64,000 bases of DNA from IMG/VR virus record IMGVR_UViG_3300023278_002893, positions 233,726-297,725 of that record, one strand, 5' to 3'. Source of the stretch: a virus. The notes beneath the pieces are model-generated. The model had not been told where the DNA came from. It did no database searches and saw nothing but the letters and a program-made list of their open reading frames with translations. Shown one piece after another: positions 15,003-22,434 of the stretch. Made by a program: the position numbers and the translations under genes. The first letter of the stretch is position 1. Each line of letters starts with the position of its first letter.

Positions 15003-15818
15003 GAGACCCCTCAGTTGAGTTAGACCACCCAGGAGGGATGGGACACTGGTAGGTGGTGGTCAGCTTTTACCAGGCGGTGACATCATTTTGCTCGGCGGAC
15101 AAATCAATAGTAATTTCAAATAGATAGAGTAAATATGTAGGGCTCTGACGTTACTACAGTAGGGGGTTTCGCGCGTCCCTGTCCAGGTGACTCATTCATT
15201 AGGAGATCGATCTCTGGGTGAAACCCTTCTGTATTGCTTCTTACGAATTATTCACTATACTCAGAATTTTCACCCGCCGGATAAAACACCCAATATCACC
15301 CTGTACTCAAACTGAATAAGGCTAGAACCCCCCTAGACAAGAAGAACTCCAGTAGTGCCCTCTGTTAGAGCCAATTGTATTACTGCTTTAGCAGATTCAT
15401 TGCAAGCATGGTGATGATTTACCTGTTGTACTCCCAGTATGCCTCTGTATCGATCCATGCTCATCGATCGATGTAGTTGATTTCATTGAGGAATTTAGTG
15501 TAGTGAAATGGTAAATGCCAATAGGTCGATCAAGTGGGTGTGATCGAGTACCCCGTATTAGTTGAATAGGTCGGTCTGTGTTGGTGCTTTGGCACCCCAT
15601 GAGGGGTCTAGGTTGTTCCTTCATTTTGATGTTCTGTGCTCCCATGTGCTTGGTTTCGTTGATGATTGGAGCCGGGGGTGGAGTGTGAGGGGAACGTGTA
15701 GGAGAAGCGAAGTGTGAGCGTCTCAGGTACCACCTGTGAGAGCTAGTGAGTACAGAGGAGAGTTAATCCATTACCGGTTTCTACCGGGAACATGCCTATT
15801 AGAGGCGGGAGAACTATT
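15003..15818 (+). other. long stretch without a convincing gene; several hairpins
   Basis: About 800 nt. Paired segments include GACCACC/GGTGGTC (15023-15061), TCGATC/GATCGA, GGTGC-TTTG-GCACC and CCCC-ATGA-GGGG (about 15580-15606). It also carries a TTTCGCGCGTC...ATTCATTAGGAG motif shared with 35388-35418 and a weak dispersed-element copy (about 15612). A 33-codon GTG ORF at 15218-15319 is weak. It may hold a structured or regulatory RNA; nothing firmer can be said. Confidence 0.4.
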
Positions 15819-16109
15819 ATGTTGGAGAAGAGACAGCCGAGAGGAAAGACAATAAGATGCTGGAGCAGGAACGGTGAGCCCCTCGATCCCGGTGCAGAAC
15901 TCCACATGGAGCTGTTAAAACTAGAACACGTGTACTGGCGCAATGAGCTGACAGCGTGCGACGATTGCGGCACAGCTATACCCAATCGCGATCTTCGACT
16001 TACTCCATATGGATTGGTATGTGAGGATTGCAGAGAGACCGTCAAGAAGACAAGAATCAACTTGGGTAGGTTTCTACGTAAATGGGAACCTAGCGGAGAG
16101 GCATGCTAG
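15819..16109 (+). CDS. zinc-ribbon protein
   Basis: 96 residues. CDDC (about residue 47) and CEDC (about residue 69) form a treble-clef or zinc-ribbon site, with basic residues on both sides, as in DksA/TraR-like or nucleic-acid-binding ribbons. No DksA coiled coil is seen. Start uncertain: 15819 (GGGAG upstream) is preferred over 15792. Confidence 0.65.
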   Translation: MLEKRQPRGKTIRCWSRNGEPLDPGAELHMELLKLEHVYWRNELTACDDCGTAIPNRDLRLTPYGLVCEDCRETVKKTRINLGRFLRKWEPSGEAC

Positions 16110-16117
16110 ACTGTTTT

Positions 16118-16143
16118 ATCCGCCGCTGAAAAATGCCAATAAC
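16118..16143 (+). repeat. 26-nt duplicated segment, copy A
   Basis: Matches 19756-19781 at 24 of 26 positions (begins ATCCGCCGCTGAAAAAT). In copy B it encodes PPLKN-T-N inside a 53-codon gene; here it lies just upstream of the 62-residue gene and may be the remnant of a paralogous ORF. Confidence 0.55.
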
Positions 16144-16167
16144 CCTGGGAGGGGAAAGGAGAGAATC

Positions 16168-16356
16168 ATGGACAGAACACTACTGGAAGCATCTGGACTG
16201 GCCTGTCATCGTAGTACCTGTGAGGAGCAGGCTCAATGGGAAGGCTACGCTGACACCTACAGGCCTATTACAGGAGAGAAGATTGGCTTCATCCTGATAC
16301 GCGTCTGTAACGATCATAAGAAGCTCCTGAATGGAGCGAAGGGAGAATCCTCATGA
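16168..16356 (+). CDS. small Cys/His protein, paralogue of the 22803 gene
   Basis: 62 residues: CHRSTCEEQAQWEGYADTY, then ITGEK-G and RVCNDH...L. The same skeleton (C...C..W.GWAY, TGEK.G, VCTYH...L.G) appears in the 60-residue protein at 22803. The Cys/His placement suggests a zinc site. AAAGGAG before the ATG. Function unknown. Confidence 0.65.
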   Translation: MDRTLLEASGLACHRSTCEEQAQWEGYADTYRPITGEKIGFILIRVCNDHKKLLNGAKGESS

Positions 16357-16421
16357 AGGACACCACTACAGGTGATCAGCCGCTGCGTGAGTTGTGCGAA
16401 AGGTTTCGAGCAGCAGTGTAA
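16353..16421 (+). CDS. 22-residue peptide
   Basis: Begins MKDTTTGDQPLRELCERF. ATGA overlap with the previous gene argues for translation. Followed by a gap and then a terminator. Confidence 0.4.
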   Translation: MKDTTTGDQPLRELCERFRAAV

Positions 16422-16503
16422 GGGGGCTCTACCAGATAGACTGTCTGGTATCCCCACTGTGGTCATCCCTAGTCAGGGTGAGCGCAGGATAAAGAACCCC
16501 TAA

Positions 16504-16536
16504 GCTCCCCTTGGGTTAAACGGGGAGCACCTTTTT
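16504..16536 (+). terminator. rho-independent terminator
   Basis: GCTCCCC-TTGGGTTAAA-type loop-GGGGAGC followed by ACCTTTTT. Confidence 0.8.
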
Positions 16537-16558
16537 ACCTTTCACAGAGGAGATCCAA

Positions 16559-16732
16559 ATGAATGAGGAGTTCGTATTCATCGTGGTCGAGGATGTATCC
16601 CCGGCCCCAGATGACCCCAAGAGTGACGTTTCATACTTCGAGACGGAAGAAGAAGCGGACACATACGCTGAAAATGCAGCAGCATCGAACAATGCACGCG
16701 TCTTCGTAGATGCCAGCCTCCTCCGCGAGTAG
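16559..16732 (+). CDS. hypothetical acidic protein
   Basis: 57 residues, acidic (MNEEFVFIVVEDVSPAPDDP ...), beta strand then helix; not recognised. GAGGAG before the ATG. Stands alone between a terminator and a long non-coding stretch. Confidence 0.55.
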   Translation: MNEEFVFIVVEDVSPAPDDPKSDVSYFETEEEADTYAENAAASNNARVFVDASLLRE

Positions 16733-17110
16733 CGGACGAGCTAAAAGAATCTTCGACACCGCGAAATGCGTCAAAGGGTAAGCCTTTCAACCTTACCCGC
16801 GCCACTCGCAAAGAGGTATTAGCACAATGCGTTAATCGTTAGAACCGCACGACCTTGAACAAACAACTGAATAGTACCAAGTGCTAGATGTCTCTGCCAT
16901 GGGACAGGTGGTAATGTCTAGGCAGGCGCGTAACGGAACAGCTGACCGCTAACCTTAAGGTTATGTTATGCCTGACGACTCGTCATACGGTTCATTGCCC
17001 CATTAGAGAGCAAGTTTAACGACGCACGGCAACTTCCTTTAAACAGGACAGTAGCTAGATGCCGGAACCTCTGCTCTCTCAATCTATTCGTAGGGATGGT
17101 TCTGTTTCCT
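16733..17110 (+). ncRNA. candidate structured RNA with pseudoknot
   Basis: No ORF. Helices: GGGTAAG/CTTACCC (16776-16798), TAACCTTAAGGTTA (16950-16963), GACGA/TCGTC (16974-16984). AGAGAGCA (17005-17012) pairs with TGCTCTCT (17072-17079) and encloses interleaved pairs GTTTAA (17014-17019)/TTAAAC (17039-17044) and CGGCA (17027-17031)/TGCCG (17060-17064), an H-type pseudoknot. Ends are uncertain. Family unknown; not matched to any RNA I know. Confidence 0.5.
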
Positions 17111-17112
17111 TG

Positions 17113-17135
17113 CGTTGTTTCTTCGTTTTCTGAAT
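17113..17135 (+). repeat. dispersed element, weak copy
   Basis: CGTTGTTTCTTCGTTTTCTGAAT: the GTTGTTTCTTC lead is kept, the palindrome is poor. Followed by about 130 nt without a gene containing GGCGA/TCGCC, then the zinc-ribbon gene. Confidence 0.4.
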
Positions 17136-17265
17136 TTTAATTGGGTCGGTTGCCAGCCGTTAAAGGTGTGATAAGGTGTGTATCACGTGGCGAAGATGGA
17201 AGCATCGCCTGATTGATTTTGATTTTGATTTGCGGCTGACAAAATCGGCCAGAGAGGACTAATCA

Positions 17266-17454
17266 ATGGAAAGCAGTAAGCCTCGTTGCACGAGGTGTAA
17301 GAAGCGAAGCAGATGGGGGAATAGCGAGAAATGCCTCATCTGCCTCTCCGACATTCAAGGACTGAGGGATAAACTCATTGGAAGATCCTGCGCGGAAACG
17401 CCGGAGCCTTCTGATACCCAACCCAAGTCTCGCCATTGGCCAGACAATCATTGA
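17266..17454 (+). CDS. small zinc-ribbon protein
   Basis: 62 residues. CTRC and CLIC spaced by 13 residues form a four-Cys zinc site in a Lys/Arg-rich context; Pro-rich tail. Probably nucleic-acid or protein binding, unspecified. GAGAGGA before the ATG. Confidence 0.65.
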   Translation: MESSKPRCTRCKKRSRWGNSEKCLICLSDIQGLRDKLIGRSCAETPEPSDTQPKSRHWPDNH

Positions 17455-17465
17455 GGAGAATCATC

Positions 17466-18044
17466 ATGTCCAACCCCATCGTATCGAATATCACACTAGC
17501 AACACAAGCAGAGGTCGATGCTTTCAGGGGCACCTCGGTAACGGGGAACCTTACGATCAGCGGGGCTGACATCACGAACCTCGGCCCGCTGTCTTCGGTG
17601 ACCTCGGTCGGAGGAGACCTGTACATCGACAGCAACGACGCACTGACGAATCTCCTCGGGCTGGGCGGCATCACTTCGGTCGGAGGAGACCTGGACATCT
17701 CCGACAACGCCGCGCTGATGAATCTCGACGGGCTGAGCGGCATCACCTCGGTCGGAAGTGACCTGAGGATCGAAACCAACTTCTGGTTGACGAATCTCGA
17801 CGGGCTGGGCGGCATCACTTCGGTCGGAGAAAACCTGTATATCCTTGACAACGACGTGCTGACGAATCTCGACGGTCTGGGCGGCATCACTTCGGTCGGA
17901 GGAGGGCTGGACATCCGCTCCAACGCCGCGCTGATGAATCTCGACGGGCTGAGCGGCATCACTTCTTCGCTCGGAGGAAGCCTCAATATCTCGAATAATG
18001 CGGTCGGTGATAAGATAGCACGACTAAAGAAACTCATTCACTAA
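17466..18044 (+). CDS. leucine-rich-repeat protein with tandem 72-nt repeats
   Basis: 192 residues built from five near-identical 24-residue LRR units (LTNLDGLGGITSVGGDLDI.) in residues about 40-170; each unit is exactly 72 nt and DNA identity between units is high. The type resembles receptor-L-like LRRs of bacterial surface proteins. No signal peptide or anchor is seen. Binding to a protein ligand is likely, target unknown. GAGGAG before the ATG. The DNA repeats allow gain or loss of units by recombination. Confidence 0.8.
   Translation: MSNPIVSNITLATQAEVDAFRGTSVTGNLTISGADITNLGPLSSVTSVGGDLYIDSNDALTNLLGLGGITSVGGDLDISDNAALMNLDGLSGITSVGSDLRIETNFWLTNLDGLGGITSVGENLYILDNDVLTNLDGLGGITSVGGGLDIRSNAALMNLDGLSGITSSLGGSLNISNNAVGDKIARLKKLIH
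17645..17985 (+). repeat. 72-nt tandem coding repeats
   Basis: The GCGGCATCAC block recurs at 17665, 17737, 17809, 17881 and 17953, always 72 nt apart, within the LRR gene. Confidence 0.85.
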
Positions 18045-18055
18045 GGAGAACCATC

Positions 18056-18274
18056 ATGTACGTATGGATCTGTTTTGTATCAACCATCGCCGCCCTCGGG
18101 CTGCTAGCCTTCGTCACAATCATGTGCTACCCGTTCAACCGATCAACTTCCATCCGAGTACTCGCCCGGGCAGAAGAGCCACCACACTGCACCCTCTGTG
18201 CCACCCGTCACTGGGAACTGGACGAAGGATGTCCAGTGAATGCAGAAGACGAGGTCGTCTTCGTTCTGAGTTAG
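18056..18274 (+). CDS. membrane protein with CTLC motif
   Basis: 72 residues: N-terminal transmembrane helix (residues 3-25), then a soluble tail with CTLC and further Cys. Function unknown. GGAG before the ATG; eleven nucleotides after the LRR gene. Confidence 0.65.
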   Translation: MYVWICFVSTIAALGLLAFVTIMCYPFNRSTSIRVLARAEEPPHCTLCATRHWELDEGCPVNAEDEVVFVLS

Positions 18275-18307
18275 ACAATCCCTAGAAGGAGAAATGAGGA
18301 GAGAGAC

Positions 18308-18679
18308 ATGAGTGGATGGCACGGAGACACCGAGCACTCGGGATTCAACCCCGACATAGCCAGCCATGAAGCCAGGTTTGGATCGGCGGTTGGCTGTACC
18401 TGCACCACTGGTAAGTGTGAGATCCACTGCGAGTGCGGCTCACACATCTCCAATCACCCCGAACACGTGCCTAACAGGCACGAGTTCAAGCCGTTGGGAC
18501 ACACTTCCAGCGAATCACTCGGCGAACCAGCAGAAATCACTACCCCACCCGATGAGGAAGTACCTCGCCGGTCAAATCATGCAGCACCTTTCTACTGTGT
18601 CGTGTGCCAAGAGCAACACGAACCAGGTCAGGTGCTGTGCAACAACGTACGTCGATTCGTGGAAGGAGAGTTGAAGTAA
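18308..18679 (+). CDS. hypothetical Cys/His-rich protein
   Basis: 123 residues with CTC, CEIHCEC and CVVC plus several His, suggesting one or two zinc sites; a Pro/Glu-rich linker lies between. Not recognised. GAGGAGAG before the ATG. Confidence 0.65.
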   Translation: MSGWHGDTEHSGFNPDIASHEARFGSAVGCTCTTGKCEIHCECGSHISNHPEHVPNRHEFKPLGHTSSESLGEPAEITTPPDEEVPRRSNHAAPFYCVVCQEQHEPGQVLCNNVRRFVEGELK

Positions 18680-18680
18680 C

Positions 18681-18797
18681 ATGCACAGAGAAATACACTT
18701 GAGCACGAAGGAACTCGAATCCATCGTGATGGAACACTATGCTCGTGAAGGTCATGAGCCTCGATTGGTGCGTCTATTTCTGAATCAGCCGAGTTAG
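18681..18797 (+). CDS. hypothetical small basic protein
   Basis: 38 residues (MHREIHLSTKELESIVMEHY ...). One nucleotide after the previous stop, with GGAGAG inside its 3' end. Plausible, not recognised. Confidence 0.5.
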   Translation: MHREIHLSTKELESIVMEHYAREGHEPRLVRLFLNQPS

Positions 18798-19033
18798 TAG
18801 GAGGGGAAGTACTTACCGGTAGGGGTGTAAGTAATCCTCACTGGTGCTTGGTAGTGCCTATCATTACGTTTGCTACCTGTCAGATATACACGAGGGGGGT
18901 TGTCCCCTCGTTTCTCGGGGATCGTCGCTAACGCTCCTCGTTGTTTCCTCACTTTGTGAGGAGCCTCGCTCTCGCTCGGTCGGTGTCACGAGCAAGAGCA
19001 TATATGTAATAGACACCAGGAGAACCATCAAAC
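18798..19033 (+). promoter_or_regulatory. leader region of the 189-residue gene
   Basis: Holds TTAC...GTAA and GAGGGGG-type hairpins and the dispersed element at 18940-18963, then TATATGTAATAGAC before CAGGAGAACC. Likely the control region of the highly biased gene that follows. Confidence 0.5.
18940..18963 (+). repeat. dispersed stem-loop element, copy 9
   Basis: GTTGTTTCCTCAC-TTT-GTGAGGAG; arms CCTCAC (18947-18952) and GTGAGG (18956-18961). Confidence 0.72.
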
Positions 19034-19603
19034 ATGAGTGAGCAAACAGCCAAAGTTGATCGAACCACGGACAAGTACCGCCGGCAGTGCGAAGCCATCT
19101 GGGAGGATTACGCGCCCCATTCGGTCATCGAGGACTTCGTCGAGTGCATTCGATTCGACCCGAAGTCGACCCTCCTCGGTTTCGTCAATCTCACGATTGG
19201 AATCAAGACCGCATGTGGGCACATCGCGAAGTTCGGGGTGATTGGAATCAAGGTGAAGTGCCTCAATAGAAAGTTCATCCTCGACTTCCCGTCTCAGAAG
19301 TCGAAGACCGACGGCAACTACTACCCGGTCTGCTTTCCGTACACGCCGTGGGAGCGTGACGTGATCACCACCATGGTCATGAACACCGCCAGCGTGCAGG
19401 AAGCGGCGAAGCATGCAGAAGAACAGGCGAAGGCGAACGAAGTCGCGCAAGACACAGCCACACCCGTGGATGCCGTCCATGCCGAGGAGAACCTCTTCGG
19501 AGACGAACTCGATCTCGAACCCGCAACCGAGGTGCCCGCCGACCTGGATCTCTCCGAGGACACGGCAACCGCCGTCGCAAGTGAAAATCCGTTCGAAGCG
19601 TAA
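19034..19603 (+). CDS. abundant-type protein with acidic NPF tail (SpoVG/SSB-like features)
   Basis: 189 residues. Residues 40-115 are beta-rich (LLGFVNLTIG, FGVIGIKVKCLNRKF, DGNYYPVCFPYT) and resemble the protein at 36761; about 70 acidic, low-complexity residues follow, ending ENPFEA. The phage SSB at 39668 likewise ends in an acidic linker with DNPFGEA, so this may be a nucleic-acid-binding protein that recruits the same partners. Strong C-ending codons, dispersed element upstream and terminator downstream suggest high expression. Confidence 0.8.
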   Translation: MSEQTAKVDRTTDKYRRQCEAIWEDYAPHSVIEDFVECIRFDPKSTLLGFVNLTIGIKTACGHIAKFGVIGIKVKCLNRKFILDFPSQKSKTDGNYYPVCFPYTPWERDVITTMVMNTASVQEAAKHAEEQAKANEVAQDTATPVDAVHAEENLFGDELDLEPATEVPADLDLSEDTATAVASENPFEA

Positions 19604-19623
19604 GCACGACGCTCGGTAAGACT

Positions 19624-19655
19624 GGGGGGACCCCTAACGGGGTCCCCTTCTTTTT
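19624..19655 (+). terminator. rho-independent terminator
   Basis: GGGGGACCCC-TAAC-GGGGTCCCC followed by TTCTTTTT. Confidence 0.88.
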
Positions 19656-19685
19656 GGCACCTAACTTTCAACCGGAAGAAGAAAG

Positions 19686-19847
19686 ATGACTCGAAACATT
19701 TCTATCCGCACACTCCTGCTGAAATGGACGTGCGGGCTACACCAGTGGCCGTTTGATCCGCCGCTGAAAAATACCAATCACGAGGAGAACGAGATGAAGG
19801 ATGGGTACATGATTACGAATGGATTCATGAAGTATGGATTCACTTGA
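19686..19847 (+). CDS. hypothetical small protein
   Basis: 53 residues (MTRNISIRTLLLKWTC ...). Carries copy B of the 26-nt duplicated segment (PPLKNTN). GAAGAAGAAAG before the ATG. Not recognised; an internal ATG behind CGAGGAG could start a shorter product. Confidence 0.45.
   Translation: MTRNISIRTLLLKWTCGLHQWPFDPPLKNTNHEENEMKDGYMITNGFMKYGFT
19756..19781 (+). repeat. 26-nt duplicated segment, copy B
   Basis: Pairs with 16118-16143 (24 of 26 identical); lies within the 53-codon gene. Confidence 0.55.
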
Positions 19848-19889
19848 CTGAGGCGGCCGCGAGAGCTGAAGCGGATAAGGAGTGACACC

Positions 19890-20117
19890 ATGAGTGTAGA
19901 AACGATCGAGTGGTGTCTTGTGATAGCTCTCATCGGCTTCATGGTGTGGGCGGTGTGGTATTGCATGGGCTATCCCAAGAAATGCCAGTATTGCGGAAGG
20001 GACATTCGCTGGTCGGAACGAAAGGATGTATCGGGACTTGCCAACATCATGAGACACAAGATGTGTGCTGATCGATATCGAGCAGAAATCGATATAAAAA
20101 TACGCAAACGATCGTAA
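19890..20117 (+). CDS. membrane protein with zinc knuckle
   Basis: 75 residues: transmembrane helix at residues 8-28, then CQYC and a later C near the basic tail. Same design (one helix plus Cys pair on the other side) as the proteins at 18056 and 21398. Function unknown. AAGGAG before the ATG. Confidence 0.65.
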   Translation: MSVETIEWCLVIALIGFMVWAVWYCMGYPKKCQYCGRDIRWSERKDVSGLANIMRHKMCADRYRAEIDIKIRKRS

Positions 20118-20131
20118 AGAGGAGGGTAGCC

Positions 20132-20500
20132 ATGAGTGAATGTCTCCGGTCATGTACCAGACTGTTGCGAGAACGAGATACCGTGGTAATACACAGTATT
20201 CTATGCCCCAATCGGGGACTGAAAGGATTCGACATGGTTGAGCCCTCCAGTAGGTGCCCAGAAGGTGTATGGACTATCATGATCTGGGTAGCAAGAGGTA
20301 TGCTTCGACCCGTACCTCTGGCCTTCATTCAAGAGCTGGGTGAGGGGAAATATCAAATAGCCACCAAAGGCATCGACGCCGAGGACATAGCCTTGGAGAT
20401 GCCGGAAGGATTCGAATCGCTAGCAGATCTACCGTCATTCGAAACTCCCGAAGCTGCCGCTGGTGCTCTTGAAGACTTCTACGAAAAGTATCCACCATGA
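20132..20500 (+). CDS. hypothetical protein, paralogue of the 12230 gene
   Basis: 122 residues. The C-terminal 50 residues (IALEMPEGFESLADLPSF ... ALEDFYEKYP) match the protein at 12230; the N-terminus with several Cys is extra. Unknown function. GGAGGG before the ATG. Confidence 0.7.
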   Translation: MSECLRSCTRLLRERDTVVIHSILCPNRGLKGFDMVEPSSRCPEGVWTIMIWVARGMLRPVPLAFIQELGEGKYQIATKGIDAEDIALEMPEGFESLADLPSFETPEAAAGALEDFYEKYPP

Positions 20501-20607
20501 TTGGAAAATCAACCCGACAACAAGTCAATACCGCCCTTCGAAAGGAAGCGTGGTATATCGTAGCCACGTTAGTAACGCTGTTAGTCGCACTACGCATCAT
20601 CTATTAG
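20497..20607 (+). CDS. small membrane protein
   Basis: 36 residues, basic start then a hydrophobic helix (AWYIVATLVTLLVALRIIY). ATGA overlap with the gene before it. Confidence 0.55.
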   Translation: MIGKSTRQQVNTALRKEAWYIVATLVTLLVALRIIY

Positions 20608-20647
20608 GGGATATCCCAGCGTGTGACTCATTCCTTGAATGCGCAAG

Positions 20648-20672
20648 GGTTGTTGCTTCATTTTGTGAGTTG
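20648..20672 (+). repeat. dispersed element copy before the 20707 gene
   Basis: GGTTGTTGCTTCATTTTGTGAGTTG followed by TAATATT, which could be a -10 box. Confidence 0.55.
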
Positions 20673-20706
20673 TAATATTAACCTCCCAGAGTAAGGAGCT
20701 ACTACG

Positions 20707-20961
20707 ATGAATAACGGACAAAACTGTGAAGGAAAGAAGATGATCGCGGGATCTTTTGTTAGACCCCACGTGCTGGTCAAATTCGCCTTCACCTCGAAGC
20801 ACCCCAATGGCAGACCGAACGGGAAAACATTCATCCGGACATTCAAAGCTGACTTCCAACCTTCACGCGTTAGCGAGAAGCAGACGGTAAGTGAGCTGTG
20901 CGCGATGATCAGCGCCCAGCGTCCCGATGGCAAAGTGCTGGAAGTCGTTCGACGGGGATAG
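20707..20961 (+). CDS. hypothetical basic protein
   Basis: 84 residues, Lys/Arg-rich and beta-rich, not recognised. AAGGAGC before the ATG; a dispersed element lies 35 nt upstream. Confidence 0.65.
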   Translation: MNNGQNCEGKKMIAGSFVRPHVLVKFAFTSKHPNGRPNGKTFIRTFKADFQPSRVSEKQTVSELCAMISAQRPDGKVLEVVRRG

Positions 20962-20998
20962 ACATCCCAACCACACAAGTCAAATGAAGGAAGTCAGT

Positions 20999-21394
20999 AT
21001 GCACCATGTAATGGAGCAGTTCCAAGGTGAGATCTTTGTTGCGGGTATAATTCTCGCGTTCAGTCTCACAGGGGTCGTTGGTATTTACCGAGGACGGATC
21101 GAGCAACTCGTTGCCCGGAAACGACATCGGTATCTACCTCCCAACTCCCGAGTATTGGGGAACGATGGAGTTTATTACAGTCCCATCAACCGAGAGTTGG
21201 GAATACACATGACTATCCTGAGCTTCATGGCCCAAGTGGAGAACGGATTCATCGCTAACGGTGATGGCGAAGGTCGCTACGCCAACGTACTTGAGGAGAC
21301 CAACGTCGTTGTATTGCCATCGGACGTTACTACCTTCGGACGATTAGATCTGAGCTTCACCCACGTGGTGTGGTATCAGAAAGAAGGAAGCTAA
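20999..21394 (+). CDS. membrane-anchored protein
   Basis: 131 residues: N-terminal helix (residues 12-32, FVAGIILAFSLTGVVGIYRG), then a soluble beta-rich domain. Start chosen at the ATG behind GAAGGAAG. Unknown function. Confidence 0.65.
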   Translation: MHHVMEQFQGEIFVAGIILAFSLTGVVGIYRGRIEQLVARKRHRYLPPNSRVLGNDGVYYSPINRELGIHMTILSFMAQVENGFIANGDGEGRYANVLEETNVVVLPSDVTTFGRLDLSFTHVVWYQKEGS

Positions 21395-21397
21395 GAT

Positions 21398-21856
21398 ATG
21401 AATACCAACCCCGAGTATCTAGATCTGACGATCTTGGCAACCACCGCGTTGCTATTGGTTGTCATCTACATCTGGACAGCAGTCCTCAAGCCGGAAGCAG
21501 TGACCGACGCGACGCGAAGCATTACTCAGTGGTGGCGTGCCTGGAACTACAAGTGCGTCGACTGCGGCATCCAGCTGCCTTACGACAACGTAATCAGCCA
21601 GTGTACCGTTTGTTCAATCCAGTATGTGGGAGATACCGTCGAGTCCCTCTCAGTACCCTTCGATCTCGATACTCCCGTCTATCACGACCCTATTCCAGGA
21701 AGCGAATTCGTTCAGCTTCGCGACATACCGACCGGCGGGATTCCACTCCGAGCAGTGGTAGTTCCCAAGTGGGATGGGATCGAACGCCGACGGAATAGAC
21801 GGGTACCTTTCCGCGGGTCGATTGATATCCTCCGGCTTAACGATGGCAAAAAGTGA
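21398..21856 (+). CDS. membrane protein with zinc ribbon
   Basis: 152 residues: transmembrane helix at residues 10-30, then CVDC and CTVC (spaced for a zinc ribbon) and a basic tail. Three nucleotides after the previous gene. Function unknown. Confidence 0.65.
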   Translation: MNTNPEYLDLTILATTALLLVVIYIWTAVLKPEAVTDATRSITQWWRAWNYKCVDCGIQLPYDNVISQCTVCSIQYVGDTVESLSVPFDLDTPVYHDPIPGSEFVQLRDIPTGGIPLRAVVVPKWDGIERRRNRRVPFRGSIDILRLNDGKK

Positions 21857-22172
21857 TCGAATAGGTCGCAGCTGGGCCGCCTATGATGCATTCATGGGTA
21901 GGCCCAGCGCCGGTGCTCATAGAAAGGGCGCCGGCGGTGATACTAACGAATCGAGAGATCTAATCCACGAACATCGTGCCGAACAGGAAGAGGGCGGTAT
22001 CATCAAACACGAGCGCGTATCAATTACAACTCAGCCGATCGATATAGATGGAGAAGAAGGTATCACTACGGTGGTGGAGAATCATCTCGCCGCCAGTGGT
22101 ATCAACTACTCCGAAATTATCTCGATTAACGTTGAGGGTGGAGGCTGGGTACTCGTCGAATACAAGGAGTGA
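21843..22172 (+). CDS. hypothetical protein
   Basis: 109 residues; the first 30 are Gly/Ala/Arg-rich and possibly disordered, the rest is an alternating strand-helix domain ending in ISINVEGGGWVLVEYKE. Overlaps the previous gene by 14 nt. No clear ribosome site, so coupling is likely; a start at 21894 is possible. Confidence 0.6.
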   Translation: MAKSDRIGRSWAAYDAFMGRPSAGAHRKGAGGDTNESRDLIHEHRAEQEEGGIIKHERVSITTQPIDIDGEEGITTVVENHLAASGINYSEIISINVEGGGWVLVEYKE

Positions 22173-22178
22173 GATGAA

Positions 22179-22391
22179 ATGAAGAAAACAATTCTGTTTG
22201 GACTGATGGTGGGGATGCTATTCCTCCTTACAACTCAAGTAAAGGTCAAAAGTATAGGACCTTGGACTTCGTACCGAGTGGTAAATACCATCGTGGATGG
22301 TGTCATCCGCGAAGCGGGAGCCTGGATCGCAGGTCCAAAGGTAAACGGAAAGGATGAGGAAGTGCCTGTTGACAGGCGAGCCGGGATATGA
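22179..22391 (+). CDS. small exported or membrane protein
   Basis: 70 residues with a signal-type N-terminus (MKKTILFGLMVGMLFLLTTQ). Unknown function. An overlapping ATGA at 22388 could start a 23-codon peptide. Confidence 0.6.
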   Translation: MKKTILFGLMVGMLFLLTTQVKVKSIGPWTSYRVVNTIVDGVIREAGAWIAGPKVNGKDEEVPVDRRAGI

Positions 22392-22434
22392 GTTCTTTGC
22401 CCAGCACAAAGAGGACGCAAAGGAGTAAGGTAGC

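Noticed and set aside
15397-15645. Minus-strand ORF of 82 codons
   Set aside because: No ribosome site, unusual composition, opposite to all neighbours; likely chance.
17645-17985. Non-coding tandem repeat or iteron origin
   Set aside because: The 72-nt period is a multiple of three and encodes clear LRR units in one frame.
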